Assembly (NCBI RefSeq): GCF_000002985.6
Contig: NC_003282.8
Coordinates: 11,160,001-11,224,000 of the forward strand
Source of the DNA: Caenorhabditis elegans
Taxonomy: Eukaryota; Nematoda; Chromadorea; Rhabditida; Rhabditidae
Length of the DNA stretch: 64,000 nt
Direction: 5' to 3'
The position numbers were made by a program, and so were the translations under genes. This document shows positions 1-12,800 of this stretch, one piece after another (positions within the stretch are counted from its first letter, which is position 1; each line of letters opens with the position of its first letter). The notes beneath the pieces were generated by a model. That model ran no database searches and was not told the DNA's origin. It was given only the letters and a program-made list of their open reading frames with translations.

Positions 1-791
1 ACATCTTGTCCCAAAAAAATGTTGCCTCTATCAACGTTAACGAGAAGGTTTTGGCAATTGGATATGAGTAAATCATTCAGATTATATGGAGAAAAAACAT
101 TAGAGAATAGTGTCGCATTATTACAAATAAGAAATTTGTGAATAGACTGTGAGGTTTCATACGTGCAATTAGACAACACAATAAACTCTGCTTTTGATAA
201 AAATGTATCATTAACGGAATTTGTTCGGTTGGTTTCATTTGAAGTCATGTCCAGTATATGATAAGATAACTTTTTTACACGAACTCCTTCTAAACAACTA
301 TGAAGATTTTCAAAATCAACATTAACATTTCTACTTCCCATTGCAACATCTAAAGTTGAAATATTGAGAATATAAAGAAAGTGATCTATCCAATTTCTAA
401 ATTTTAAGTTTGGTCGTTCCCATTTAAAATTTTTCACATCATTTGTAGAAACTTGAACATTTTTCGGTGCACATAGTCCTGGTGTAATTTTCTGACTACT
501 ATTCAGCATGTACAGATAAAAATCAATTATACAGCCTTCGAAGCAAATACTCAAAATAAGGTCATCAAAGAATTCTAAACACAATCGTATGCACTTCAGA
601 TTTAGACTCCGAACGAGGTCTTTTGTATTTTTTGTGGCACACAAGGAGAGTGAAAATCTGAAAAAGAAAGTGACTAAACTGGTTGTATTAACAAAATAAA
701 CTTACACAGAAACAGAACTCATGTGCGAAAGTGAAATGCGTTGAGCTCTTTGAGGCAATTGAAGAAGACGAAATGGAGAAACGGCAGCCAT
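1..791 (-). CDS. F-box / F-box-associated (FBA_2) protein, 3' part outside window
   Basis: The first exon (791-706) encodes a short F-box start (MAAVSPFRLLQLPQRAQ). It is joined through a GTAAG donor and a TTTTTCAG acceptor to exon 2, which begins at 657 and stays open to the window edge. The F-box part would bind a Skp1-related protein of an SCF ubiquitin ligase, and the C-terminal FBA_2-type region would pick the substrate; this is family knowledge. Exon 2 carries the typical FBA pattern, including RNWIDHFLYILNIS and a later NDLLIS block. The gene is truncated by the window, so stop and length are unknown. It lies in tandem with two damaged copies (802-1262 and 1422-2529) and is the only open one. 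These families are large and fast evolving in nematodes, so I give no symbol. Confidence 0.75.
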
Positions 792-801
792 TATAGATGT
801 G

Positions 802-1262
802 TTATGCAGAAAATGCAAGACATATGAAGTGACTGCAAGAGAATATAGATCGATATCTGACTAAATGGTTGCAACAGATGGCAATGTTGTAGTGACTGAC
901 AATGAGCATGATAGGAATCCCAGGTGACCTCATCCTAAATGTTTCAAACGAAAAAACCTGATTTTCAAAAATCAACATTAACATTTTTCCTTCCCATTGC
1001 AAAATCTAAAGTTTAAATATTGGGAATATTAAGAAAGTGATCTATCCAATGTTTAAATTTCAAGTTTGGTTGCTTTAATTCAAAATTTACCACATCATTT
1101 GTAAAACGTCGAACCTTTTCCGGTGCACATAGTCCTGGTGTAATTTTCTCACAACTATTCAGCATGTACAGATTAAAATCAATTACACAGCCCTCGAGAC
1201 GAATACTCAAAATAATGTATCTGAATGCTCCAGCACTCTTCCGTTTAAGATTATTATTTATT
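802..1262 (-). pseudogene. F-box-associated gene fragment between two tandem copies
   Basis: On the minus strand this stretch carries pieces of the neighbouring F-box genes in broken frames. 1240-1017 aligns with the middle of exon 2 of both neighbours (KFKHWIDHFLNI, TPGLCAPEKV) and ends in a stop just after LNIPNI. Around 900-990 there is a copy of the upstream segment that also precedes the copy at 2530-2670 (RMRSPG in both). The F-box exon is missing. This looks like the scar of an unequal tandem duplication rather than a working gene. Confidence 0.7.
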
Positions 1263-1421
1263 TCGTCCCATGAGTGAAAAGAAAGGAAACAAAGAAAGGT
1301 AAGCAGCAAAAAATAGCGGTCAAAGGGACAGTGCCTCGGAGGGGACAGAGTCAGAGGGAAAGTGAGTATAAATATGTGTTCATAAAAAGTACAATTAATG
1401 AGAGTGCATTAAAACAAGAAT

Positions 1422-2529
1422 CTAGGAAACAAACATATCAACATTACAACATACACTATTTGCATTTAATAATCTGATTACAACTGTTGCATTTGTTCCA
1501 TCGAATCGTTTAATACGAAAACCACTTATTTTGATTATTGGATGTTTAAAGGTATTTCCATTGCAGATGTGAACCAGTTTAATAGAAGCTGCATCTTCTT
1601 CTCGTGCATCCTTGTAACATATTCCTTTTAATATTGTTTCTATAGCATGTTCTATTTCCATATTCATCGGAGCTCTGAATGCCAATGATTTAAGTTCTCT
1701 ATTGGACCCACGTATCCAATGCTTTAAAAATTTATTGACATCTTTTTCCAAAAAAATGATGCCTCTACCGACTTGAACGTAAATTTTTTGGCCATTAGAC
1801 ACCAGCAAATCATTCAGGTTATATCGCGGCACTCCACGAGTGAATACCGTCGTAGTATTATGAATGAGAAACTTGTGAATGAACTGTGAGCTTTTATACG
1901 TGCAATTATAAAAATCAAGAAACCCCGCTTTTGATAAAAATGTATCACTAACGGGATGCTTTCGATTAATTCTATCTGAAGTTATTTCAATACCTTCATA
2001 GGTGAGCGTTCGTATAGGTACTCCTTCTAAACAACTATTAAGATCTTCAAAATCAACATGAACATTTCTCTTTGCCATTATAACATTCAAAGTTGAAATA
2101 TTTAGAATATTGAGAAAGTGATCTATCCAATTTCTAAATGTCAAGTTTGGTCGTTTCCATACAAAACTCTCCACTCTATTTGCAAAAAATCTAACGTTTT
2201 TCGTAGCACATCATCCTGGTGTAACGTTTTTTTACTGCTCAATGAATTAGACTAAAATCGATTTGACTGTTTTCGCAGCTAATAATCAGAGCAATGTCGC
2301 CAAATATTTCTAAAGAAAATCGATAGAACTTTATATTGAAATTTCGAACGAGGTCTTTTGTTTTTTTTTGTGGAGCACAGGGAGAGTGAGAATCTGAAAA
2401 AGAAAATGACTAAACTGGTTGTTTGTTAACAAAATAAACTTACATTGAATTATAACTCATGTGCGAGAGTGAAATTCGTTGAGCTCTTTCAGGCAATTGA
2501 AGAAGACGAAATTCAGAAACGGCAGCCAT
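1422..2529 (-). pseudogene. F-box / FBA_2 gene with frameshifts, probably a pseudogene
   Basis: The first exon (2529-2444, MAAVSEFRLLQLPERAQ) and its splice sites match the gene at 1-791, and exon 2 would begin at 2393. A run of nine A on the coding strand (plus 2361-2369) is one base longer than the equivalent stretch in the neighbour and throws exon 2 out of frame. A second stop and a length change occur near 2240-2260. The C-terminal half (2174-1422) is open for 250 codons with full FBA_2 features (RNWIDHFLNIL, HWIRGSN, IKRFDGTNATV). Either it is a recent pseudogene or a gene with a different 5' structure. The long intact second half suggests recent loss. Confidence 0.65.
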
Positions 2530-2764
2530 TATAGTTGTGTTAGGCAAAAATGAATGACTGCAAAAGAATATAGATCGATAGTTAACTGAATAGTTGCAAC
2601 AGATGTCAATGTTGTAGTAACTGAGCATGGCAGGAAACCCAGGTGACCTCATCCTGAATGCTTCGAACAAAAAGCAATGTTACTAATGAGAAACTCCAAT
2701 ATTCAAAATAATCACGTACGCGTAGGATAAAAAACTAGATATCACATGAAACATTCAAAAATAA

Positions 2765-2770
2765 TTTATT
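2765..2770 (-). terminator. poly(A) signal AATAAA of the CK1-family kinase
   Basis: The plus strand reads TTTATT here, that is AATAAA on the coding strand, 16 bases after the kinase stop codon. This is the usual nematode spacing. Confidence 0.6.
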
Positions 2771-2785
2771 TTTCTCGAAAGTCAA

Positions 2786-4288
2786 TCAATACAACTCCTC
2801 CTTCTTATCGTCTTCATACTTTTCCTTTTTCTCTTCCTTTTTCTCCTCTTTCTTCTCTTCCTTCTTTTCCTCAACAATTTCCTTACTGACTTTGGTAACC
2901 TCCTTAGTCTCCTTATGAGATTTTCCCTCTGCCAACTCAACTTCTTTTTTCTTGATAACCTTTTCTGTTTGATCTACAACTCCTTTCTTCTTCTTTTCCT
3001 GTTCTTCCTTCGTTTTCTTCATAAGAGATTGCTCCCAATCATACGGATATTCAGTGGATCCCGTATTCTTCATTGCCTCTCTCAAAAGATAGTAGATCCG
3101 TTCATAGTTCGGCTCATCAAAGAATTGTCCCTTATCGATCGCTTCGAGAATGTCAAGGTACTCACGTGGACAGCTGAAATAAGATAGGTTTTGAAACAGA
3201 GACGGGTGATGAAAGTTTTTTCAACACTTCAAAAATAGTTTTTTAGAAAATCTGTCTCTTACCCTCCGAACATCTTCTTCTTGACGATGGGATCACGGCG
3301 AATAGCACGCTTCTCATTTCCAACATCCTGGATTTCTGTCATATTACGCCATGGCAGGGACCCTTTAGTGAGCTCAACCTGGAAATTTAACATTTAAAAT
3401 GTTAGATTTCGGATCAATTTCAATTTCTGATAAGCTTTCTGCCTTCCTTAAAATGGCAGAGTTTGAATTATCGCGCAAGTGACTTTAAGCGCGAATTCAA
3501 ATCTAGTTGAAAAGCAGATAATATTTTGATCCGAATACACACTCACCACCATGTAAAGCCACGTTTCGCAATCATCCTGACGACAGAGTTCACGTCCAGC
3601 ATGACAACTGACAGGCGCATACTTGACAGTCCCACGGAACCCGGCGACGTTACGGGGCTTCTTGATAGTTCCATCCTCGTGAGCAAATTTACGAGCCATA
3701 CCGAAATCCAGCACATAAACTTTGCGAAGCTCATTGACCTCGGCACGTCCGATTGTGTAGTTGCCAGGTTTGACGTCACGATGGAGATATCCAATGTTGT
3801 GCATGTCCTCGAGTGCCTCCAGCGATTGACGGGCAATGGAGATAGCGGTTCCCATTCTGGAAAGGCAATTTGGTGATTGAATTCTGGGAGATCCAACGGG
3901 AACAATAACTTCCGTTTTGCCAGATCTCTGTAAAACCGTTTCTCTGAAAGAAAACTTACGAGAATTTCTTAGTTGGTGAAATGGCTCTCAAATCGGCAAG
4001 TGACAACCCAACAAATGTCATCACGACATAATTGAAATTATCGACTTGTCCCTTATCCTCGATATTACAGAAATGACGTCCTCCGGCCTTCTTCAACTCA
4101 TTCAACACGTAGACTTCCATTTTCAACAACTGAATTTTCTCGTCTTTTCCCTCGACTTTAAGTGCAAAAAGGTCTCCTTTCGGGTTGGAACACTTGTAGA
4201 CTGCACCAAATGCACCCTCTCCGAGTTTCTTATCAATTTGCCACTTTTTTACTTTTGTACCGACACTTAGCTGGATCAAGTCGCCCAT
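2786..4288 (-). CDS. Casein kinase 1 family protein kinase (worm-expanded, TTBK-like)
   Basis: There are four exons: 4288-3960, 3856-3547, 3378-3263 and 3173-2786. They total 1143 nt, or 380 residues. The kinase domain comes first: glycine loop GEGAFGAVY, lysine in FALKVE, HRDVKPGN at about 135-142, and DFG at 160-162. A CK1-type segment RQDDCETWLYMV replaces the usual APE region. All catalytic residues look intact. The last 70 or so residues are a lysine/glutamate repeat tail (EEKKEEKK units), a feature of many CK1 paralogues in nematodes. Such paralogues are often germline or sperm expressed (family knowledge, not visible here). I remember this locus as C08F8.6. A dead relative lies at 60724-60950. 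The start is the only ATG before the glycine loop with a clean frame. Confidence 0.88.
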
Positions 4289-4718
4289 TTTATTTGAGTT
4301 ACTGTAAATGTGAATTGAATTAGATACAAATTTCAAGCCATTACATTAACATTTGGTTAACACAACTGTTTAGGCTAAAAGAAAAGTCTGCCCTTACATA
4401 CCTTTTAGTAATTTGTCGGAGAATTATTATTGATTTATTTTTCGAATTCCCCCTTTTGGAAGTTTTCTTTTGATAAGAAAAGGTCACGTGAAATTATTTT
4501 GTTATAATTATCACCACCCCCCCCCCCCCTCCCTAGTCTGACTGCAAAATGATCACTTTGAAATTCCCCCTACTCACCTTTTAGTAATTTGGCAAAAAAC
4601 TTCCAAAATAAATTAATACTGATTTTTGTCGAAAGATCGACATTTTGATAAAGCCTGTAACGTAAATTTTATAAAAGGTTACGTAAATAATTTTTTTATT
4701 ATTTTGCTAGACATTGAT
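4289..4718. other. Intergenic spacer with a C-run
   Basis: No gene is visible. A run of about 13 C lies near 4517-4529. The phrase ACCTTTTAGTAATTTG occurs twice (near 4400 and 4577), so part of this spacer is a short imperfect direct duplication. Confidence 0.5.
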
Positions 4719-5681
4719 TCAAAATTTCCCTCCAACTTCAAGTGCTTTGCTGGCAGTTACACCTGTATAACCGTGCCGCTCAAATTGTAGCCTTGTTGTT
4801 ACTATCCATGTTCCGTCACAAAGCATCCGACCGAGCACATCTGTCAGCTCTCTTTCCGGCTCTGTTGCGTCTTCCACGCAATCCAATAAAATGGTTGTTT
4901 GTGTTGTGTACTCGTACAAATTGCTCTTCTTTTGATAATCCTCTTGCAACACACGTGGCGGTGTACCTTTTACCTCGATTAGGAATGTGGAAGAATTAGG
5001 AATGGTGATAGTGAGATAATCTGAAAGATTGCATAAGTTTCAGATTGTAATTTGAATACTGTAAAAAGATATCAAACATTTGTAAAGAACACATATCTGG
5101 TTTGAAAAAATTGAAAATTAGCTGAATTCATTCAATTTCTAAAACTTAAATTATTTCTGAAAATGTTTTCAATAACTTGAGTATGTATTTCCTTTTGATC
5201 ATTTAATGAATTTAAGCAACTACAGTCATTACTAACATCTTTGTGTTATCTAAACATTTGCCAGCTGTTTGAAAAAAATTGTCGCGTCCATTTTTGGTTA
5301 CTCTGTATTAGGTCTGATCAAGCCATGCCTATCCTTTGAATTTCACCGTAAGACGATTGCTCAATTGGTAATATCATATCGATACTCTGTAATTATATAT
5401 TTTTTTGCTCCAGGATAACAGTACAAGATGTACATCTTTTAAATGCCTCTACTGGACAGGTGCTTACGATATCTGTGGTGGAATAATCAATCATTTAAAA
5501 TATCCATTTCAGGTTTTTGAAAATGTTGCATTCAAGTAACACAATACTCCTTATATCCCCTTCAATCCACCCCCGGAAATCATCAATATCTTCGATTGAT
5601 CCTTATCCTTGAAACTTACTCTTCTACAGATCTGCATACAACAACAATGAGGGACTCTCGAGCATTGTATGAAGTGCTCAT
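4719..5681 (-). pseudogene. Possible relic or incompletely resolved minus-strand gene
   Basis: Three coding-looking pieces lie in order on the minus strand. A start ATG at 5681 begins MSTSYNARESLIVVV and runs to a GTAAGT donor near 5618. An open stretch around 5590-5510 contains DDFRGWIEGDIRS and ends in TAA. A final exon begins at an acceptor at 5020 and runs to a TAA at 4719 (contains KGTPPRVLQEDYQKK and ELTDVLGRMLCDGTW). I could not join the pieces in one frame with normal splice sites. No family was recognised. It may be a decayed gene or one whose internal exons I missed. Confidence 0.35.
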
Positions 5682-8600
5682 GATGGGTTGAAGCTCAAGG
5701 TCGAAATTCATCTAGTGCTTTTGTCTCTTGTTTTTTTTGTTTTTATTGTAAGACTATGAATAAACAAAGAATATGTTGCGATAGTGCCAAAATTGTTTGT
5801 ATTATGTTTTTTACAGTTTTGAAAATTTGAAAAGTTAGGAAATATGTTTCTTATATCTAGATGCCGGTTTTTTGAACTATTTGGCATCAGGTTACTGTAG
5901 ACACGTTCACTTCTTCATTTCTAACAAATCGAGTTCTCATTTAATAAGGTCATAACGTACCCATGCATCTACTCCAATCGGGTGTCACTAACTCAAGTGT
6001 GCTATGTACCAGGTACTATGGAACATTTCAATAAAAATCTTAGATTGATGACATTGAGAATGAAGTACTTTTAACTTTGGTTTCAGTTACAAAATGTGAT
6101 AGGTGCCGGGAGTTTGCATGCGACTTCAAATTTATTTGATTTCGGTTAAAATCTGAAAGCTGCAAAATTTTTATATGGTTTTCATAAAAATAATAATCTG
6201 GAAAGGATACTTTTAGAATAAAATAGTGAAATAATCATTTGTTAAGAGTGATACAGTTACAGAGCCTGCGGTTAACATCTTTAGTTTTCCTTTATTTGAC
6301 CTGAATGTACATCAATCCACCTGTAACAAAGATCATCTGCCTTTTGTCGGCGCATTGTGCAAGAAGTGGATGTTTTCAATCATTTTGAGACAAATCTCTC
6401 TTACTCTTGTATTTCCAGTCGTTTTTGGTCTGTTCTCTAATAAATCCTAATCCCTTAAAAGTATCGGACAACTTGTAAAAGAAAGCGAGAGGTTACGCCA
6501 TCACACTCTTCTCCTTTTAAGATGACACACGAAGCGGGGGATACTGTAGTTATGAGGGAGATGTGTTGGCAAACAAGAAGAAGAAGGAGAAGACCTCGGA
6601 TATATGGATACAAATGAAAAAGAAGATGTACATTAATATAGATCATGAGCAAATAGACTAGAGGAAATCATAAAGGAATGCGGGAAAATGAAGGATGTAA
6701 TTCTGGATTTTCGGAATTTAAAAACGATGATTTGGCGTGTAGAATTCACATGTCGGATGTGAAAACGGAATTTAGAATCATTGGGATTACGGTATAGCTG
6801 GCAAAAAGCAATACACACATCAAAAAGATACATCTACTTTTTTGCCCACATAATTGAAATATTCAGTGTTTTAAATATTATAAAAAAGTAGTGAAAAAAG
6901 GATGTGTACCATCAAAAATTTAGAAGCAGTACTTGCAGGTCGGACAAGACGCCAATATAATTATAAAGGTTCTCTCAGGACTTACAAACAATTAAAAGGT
7001 TCGAATGAAATTCAAGTTTGAATAATAGAAACGTATCTCTATCAGACAACTAACAGTACAAAGTATAACAAATCACTTCACCCGTTTACTCCACTTCTTC
7101 CCAAACGAAACCCTTGTACTCTAATGTTTCCAAACTTTTTCCCATGTTACCTACTAACTTCACGACTACGGTAAACGGTAAACGGCTCTTTGCCAACTCA
7201 ATGATGCGTATTCAAATCGACAATTATCTGTGTGGGGGCTTTCGAGGTATGTGTGACACGGGCGGTGCATGCGCGAAATCTAACGCCGCTCTGAATGAAA
7301 GAGAGAATGAGAATAGCTTCCGCTTATTATATCCTTCATATTATATGCCTTTGGCTATGACACCACTTACCTATAAACAACAAATAGCCGACATATGGTG
7401 TGACAAAACTTTAGCGCAAAACGTGGGAAGAAGATTAGAGGGAACAATGTGATGAACAGTCTGTGGGGAGCTCTTGTCGGCTTGAAATGGATGAAACCTA
7501 ATAGTTTTTAAAGAATTCCGGTTCATAGAATTGAACAATAAGATGATCATCCCATTTTCTAGTCCGTGTTTAATTCCAGGTACATTTCAAACAATTTAAA
7601 GTTGGAAAGTTTCTGTCAGAAGTTCGATTAATTGATTCAGTGAAACTATAATTAGAAATTGAAAATAGAAATGAAGCGGTTTCCGTATGCTATCAAGTTT
7701 TTGTGCGCCTTGAAGCGGAACGTTCTGTTTCCTACGGATTTTGAAATTCTGTGAATACTAGGGATTCCACAAAATTCGCCTCCCAACGAGAGAAGTTAAT
7801 GCCTACGTGATGAAAAATTGTTCACAAGTCTGATTGAAGCACTATAGAAAAAATATAAATTGTTTTGTCAGTTGATAACTTTTTACCAACTCAAAAGACA
7901 ACTGAAACATAAGCTGTCCAAGTACATAGAGCGATGGGATGCAATACTATACGGAAACATGATTGTGATAAATAATTTACAATCCAATGTAACATTGGAA
8001 GATCTATTCATTTTACTTCCCCCCCCCCCCCCCCCCACCATTTCGCTAAGTTTTCCAAAAGTTCACACCTGTATGACCCTCGTCTGTCTATCTCTCTTCA
8101 ACGACCTTTTCCTGCATCGTTCTCGATATTGCGTAAAATCCCAACACATTGTCTTACTCTTGGGTAAAATCGAGAAAAAAAAGTATTTTTGATTGCGTAA
8201 GCATCAAAATGAAATGCAGGTGTTCACCACTAAAATGAAATGGAGGTCATGTTCGTACCCTGTGGTACAAGCCACAGAGAGTTCAATTTATATGATGAGC
8301 ATTTGAAGAATTTTATTAGGTTCTAAAATACCATGAGCCTGGCAGCTGGAAAAATATTTTACTGTTTTTTTTTTTGCTTAGAAACCTAATACTATAGACT
8401 ACACTGAATTGGTTGTGACAACCTACTGAAGAACAAGAGGGGTAGAACATTAAATAACGAATCTAAGAATTTACAATCGGTGTTACAATGTTAAAGTTTT
8501 CAGCAACTAACTTCAAAGAAAATTAAAATTTTAATGAATCAAGGGATATTGGTTTTTTGGTTCGATTTTGTTCTGGCTCTCCGAGAGAGAACTATATGCC

Positions 8601-9599
8601 TGATACTGATATATAAAAAATAAAGTTGAAAATGAAGTTTGTAAAAAATACAGCTTGAAATTCGTCAGTTTTACGTTTGTGGTTCAAGCAAGTCTGGAAC
8701 CTAGAGTTTCCCTAAAATAATATTTATATTTAATTTTTCACACGACCTGAAGTTTTCTCTCAAAACAGTCTACTACATATTTCACATAGAACCCCAGACT
8801 CCATCTAACTTTTTGCGGCAAAACTACCATTCCTCTGCTCAAAACTTTTGCTCCAATTCTTTTCATCATAAAGTCTTTACTGATGACAATGAATGGTCAA
8901 GTATTCTCAGGGATGTCGTCGGGTCTTTTGAGCTCTTTTGAGTCTTCCAAAACTCCTTCAACTTGTGCCTCCAAAAAGATTTGAGGAGGCATTCTGAAGA
9001 ATGGGAGCAACAACGGCAAGAAGTGTGTGGTGATTGTGCGCGGGATGAAAAGAGAACAAAGTTTTTGGGATGAGGTGGATGCTCCGTGAGCAATAAAAGG
9101 ATCCGACAGGAAGGGAGTTTTCAAGAGTAATATTGACTATATAGGGCAAATATAATAACATGACCAAGGATACAGAACTGTTTTCCGAAAAAACCAGAAT
9201 CCCAGAAAAGAACCACTTCTTAATTGAGAAAGTTTCAAAATTTGTTCAAGTCAAACTGCAGATAAAATGTATTGAAATTAAATAAAAATTGAAAACTCCG
9301 AGTTAAAGTTAAATTAAAAGATGAGTAGAGTGTGGTCAATCATAGTGGTTGCTTGAAAACTTCACACACTAGTAAAGTTTACAGTGGTCTAGGTTTTCAG
9401 ATTTATAGTTTTCCAAAATAAGTTAAACATTTCAACTACAAGAGCACCTCAGTTAGATTTTCTGTACTCTGAACAATGTTACTTGAGCTATTAACATAAA
9501 ACTACCACTCAATTGAATAATTTGGCATTCACCTGGATACTATGAAAACAAAAAATTGAATATTTGAAAAACAGTACACTAGAAAAACTCTCAAAATCA
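5682..9599. other. Long non-coding region upstream of nhr-67
   Basis: I see no supported gene in nearly 4 kb. The open frames here (for example 7114-7452, 112 codons) lack family features, splice context and codon bias. A run of 18 C lies at 8019-8036. The length is typical of the regulatory region of a developmental transcription factor, so enhancer content is likely, but none can be named from sequence alone. Confidence 0.5.
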
Positions 9600-9760
9600 A
9601 TCAGGGCGTGGCTTATTGCATCGTCTACAGTATCCCTCAGAGTCGTTTCTCTTCGCTTTCTCTCCGTCGGCTGTCAGTGGTGGTCGCTAGCTCCGCCCAT
9701 GATTTGACGACGTGACTCGCCTTCGCCTTTCCGACTGCCTCTCACTCTCGCCTTAAGAAG
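9600..9760 (+). promoter_or_regulatory. GC-rich proximal promoter of nhr-67 with paired GC boxes
   Basis: This is an unusually GC-rich island in AT-rich surroundings, 60-215 bases before the nhr-67 start. It has GGGCGTGGC near 9604 and the opposed CCGCCCAT near 9695, both resembling Sp1/KLF sites, together with TC-rich tracts. A similar pair, CGCCCCGTCC and CCCCGCCCA, lies just before the gene at 27057. Promoter function is inferred. Confidence 0.45.
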
Positions 9761-9815
9761 AGAGAATTTGTCTTTTGGGAATCTGTGTGCTCAATATTCC
9801 GGAATTCTTGAATTA

Positions 9816-12800
9816 ATGAATCTGGCGCCAAGAATGATGACTGCGGTTTCACAGATGTCGGTTCCAAGCAGTAAGTCAATTTTAAAAAGTTAATCGTCAA
9901 CATCTAGAATCAGAAGATGAAAACTTCTACTTCGAACTTTCTTGGAAAAATGAGCTTTCTTAAACTTCCAGGCTTTAGCTGTAGAAAGCTTTTTTCCAAT
10001 TCCCAACTTCAAAAGAAACTCAGATTTTAAAATTGGGATCTTGAGCAATTAATAAACGTAGGATGAGTTGCCCGGTGGGCATACTTCACATTCTTAGCCA
10101 CATAAAATTGTTATTTTCTCATTTTAATTTCAATTTCAGAGTAGATTATTATTAATTTGAAATATTTAGGGAAGAATTTCCTAAAAATGGGTTTGGAAGT
10201 GCATAATATCGAAAAAAAAAGTGGGAGCTTTTTTGGCAAGATACATACGTATAGGATTTTGATACCTTCACAAAATTTTGAAAACCCTATGAAATACTCC
10301 TGTTTTTTTTTAAATATTTTTTTACTACCCATTGTCTTCAAATTTAACAAAATCTGAACCTTGACTTCTTCCATGGGATAAATCCATTAATATACAAACT
10401 ACAGTAAATCCATGTATCTTTATATATGAGTTCTAGAAGCCTTAGTGCAGATGGGTTACTGTAGTTGTACCTAAACTAGTTTGTGTGAATGAAGAAAGAA
10501 AATGAAGAAATGTCTAATGTGAATATCATAATTTGAATGCATATCAATTTCAGTGTGAGAAAAAATTTCTAACTGAAAAATTAAGACATTATTTCAGAAC
10601 CCTGATTTCAGAACTAAAAAGTCACATAAAACTTTCATAAAAATTCCTTTTTTTTTCCTAATCTCCCCGGCACGAGAACTCCAATAAGTAAAATAGGAAG
10701 TCATTAAACATAGTGACTCAATATTATGGTAGAAATGATTAGGTGTGAATTATGAGTTAGGTGATGGAATTAGTACAAGAATGGAAGAGTTTCTGTGGGA
10801 GATGCAGGTGTTTCGGGTCAATTGTGACACGTGGCACCTGTGGATTTAGCACCATTTAGCTAGAACTAGAATTGATTTGAAAGGTCATGATGTTAAATAA
10901 AATTAATTTTTTAAAGTCATACGAACAACATCAAAACTAATACTCAATATCCAAGAAGTAGAAACTCAATTTGAAATATTGTTCACTTCTTGCCTTTTTC
11001 TTTCAACAAATCCATTTCCATTCTGCCTTCATTCTCTTTTCATATTCTATTAATTAGGCAGGCAAGAGACACAGGAAGTGCTGAATAATTGGAGTCTCTC
11101 CTTCTTGGCTTTCTTGATTTCCTCATTCTATTTCACACCTAAAAATGATTATTTCTTCAGGTCGAATTCTATTGGATGTTGATTGTAGAGTCTGTGAAGA
11201 TCATTCGTCGGGGAAGCATTACAGTATTTTTTCCTGCGACGGGTGTGCTGGATTCTTTAAAGTAAGTTTTAATGTTTATTGAGCTCTCATTTTTTAGATA
11301 GCTTAAAATATTCGAATTTGAGAGTAAATTTTAGTGGAAAATTTTTAAAAAAGTATTATCTAGACGCGAAAGTTTCCCATTTTTGCTCTAAAAATACGGT
11401 AACCGGTCTCGATGTGAATTTTTTTTATTAAACGGGAAAAGGTATGTGCCTTTAAACTGTACTGTAATTATGTACTCTCGTTTCTGCCGAATTTTTCTCC
11501 TGATTTATTAAAAATGTATGTGTTACATCTGAATTTTATTAAAAAACATATATTTTTATCGAAAAACCATCCAAAATTCGACAGAAACAAATTTATTGAA
11601 CTACAGTACGTTTTAAAAGCGCACACCTTGGTTAGACAAGGTACTAATTTTTGCTGAAACTAATTGTTATATTATTGAATTTCCGGATAGATAAAAATGT
11701 GTTAATCTTCAACAAAAAATGTCTACAATCATTTTGCAACATTAACTTTGTTCTGCTCCGATTATAATGTATGTCTAGGATTTGAGACCTCATGAAATAT
11801 TTTTTCAATGTGAATTGACTTTCAAATTTCCTTAGCATAATTATCATTGAAATTGAACAACAATTCCAAATTTCAGCGTTCAATCCGTCGTCATCGTCAA
11901 TACGTGTGCAAAAACAAAGGCAGTCCATCCGAAGGACAATGCAAAGTGGACAAAACACACCGCAACCAGTGCAGGTGAGTTCTTAACGGTCACAGATTAG
12001 TGTTACGATCCCCTTTTATGCTCTTTACGTTCGAGTCCATACATTGATTGATGACACTTGGAGAATTTCAGAGCTTGCCGACTAAGAAAGTGTCTGGAAA
12101 TTGGGATGAACAAAGATGCTGTCCAACATGAGAGAGGGCCTCGTAACTCAAGTTTAAGACGACAACAGATGATGTTCGATCATGGATCCTCTCCTAATTC
12201 GGTATGTGTTTGTGGGAATCTTAAATTCGGATATGTTACAAGGACAAAATATTTAATAATTTTAATTAAATTTATCGATTCTAATTTAGTTTTGAATTCA
12301 TAATGACTTTCAAAATAGTTCCATTTAAATCTCATGATTACCGATCTTTCTCTTTCTCACTCACAAAAATCAGTGACTAAAGTGAAGTGAAAAAAGGATT
12401 TTGAGTAGAATTAGTACAGTAATCCGCAGGTGGATTTTGGTCGAGTTGACACCGACGCGGCGGCGACGAAAAGTAAAAAAGGTGAAAAGTTGTCGGTTGC
12501 TGTACAAATCTACAGTACCACCTGACAGGTGATTTGTCACTCTTGAACATAGTCAAACATTTTACTGGCGAAGGGAACACCTAGGATATAGAGCATGGTC
12601 AGAAATATGATTGCAATGAATTGCAATTTTCTACAACACGGTAACTTGGTTGTTGCCGGAAGTGCTGAGTATTCGTTAAGTTGGCAATTTTTTGAATTGG
12701 CAATTATCGAAGAATTAAACAAAACATTTTAATTTTTTTGTGGTACGTTTTTCTCAAAACGTCAAATTTCAAAAAAATATCCTCTAATTATCAGTTAAAC

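Noticed and set aside
5300-5760. Possible plus-strand exons ending near an AATAAA at about 5753
   Set aside because: Candidate exons end within a few codons and no consistent frame could be built; minus-strand coding pieces explain part of the signal.
7114-7452. 112-codon plus-strand frame
   Set aside because: No family features, no acceptor or donor context, and composition unlike neighbouring exons; it lies in the nhr-67 upstream region.
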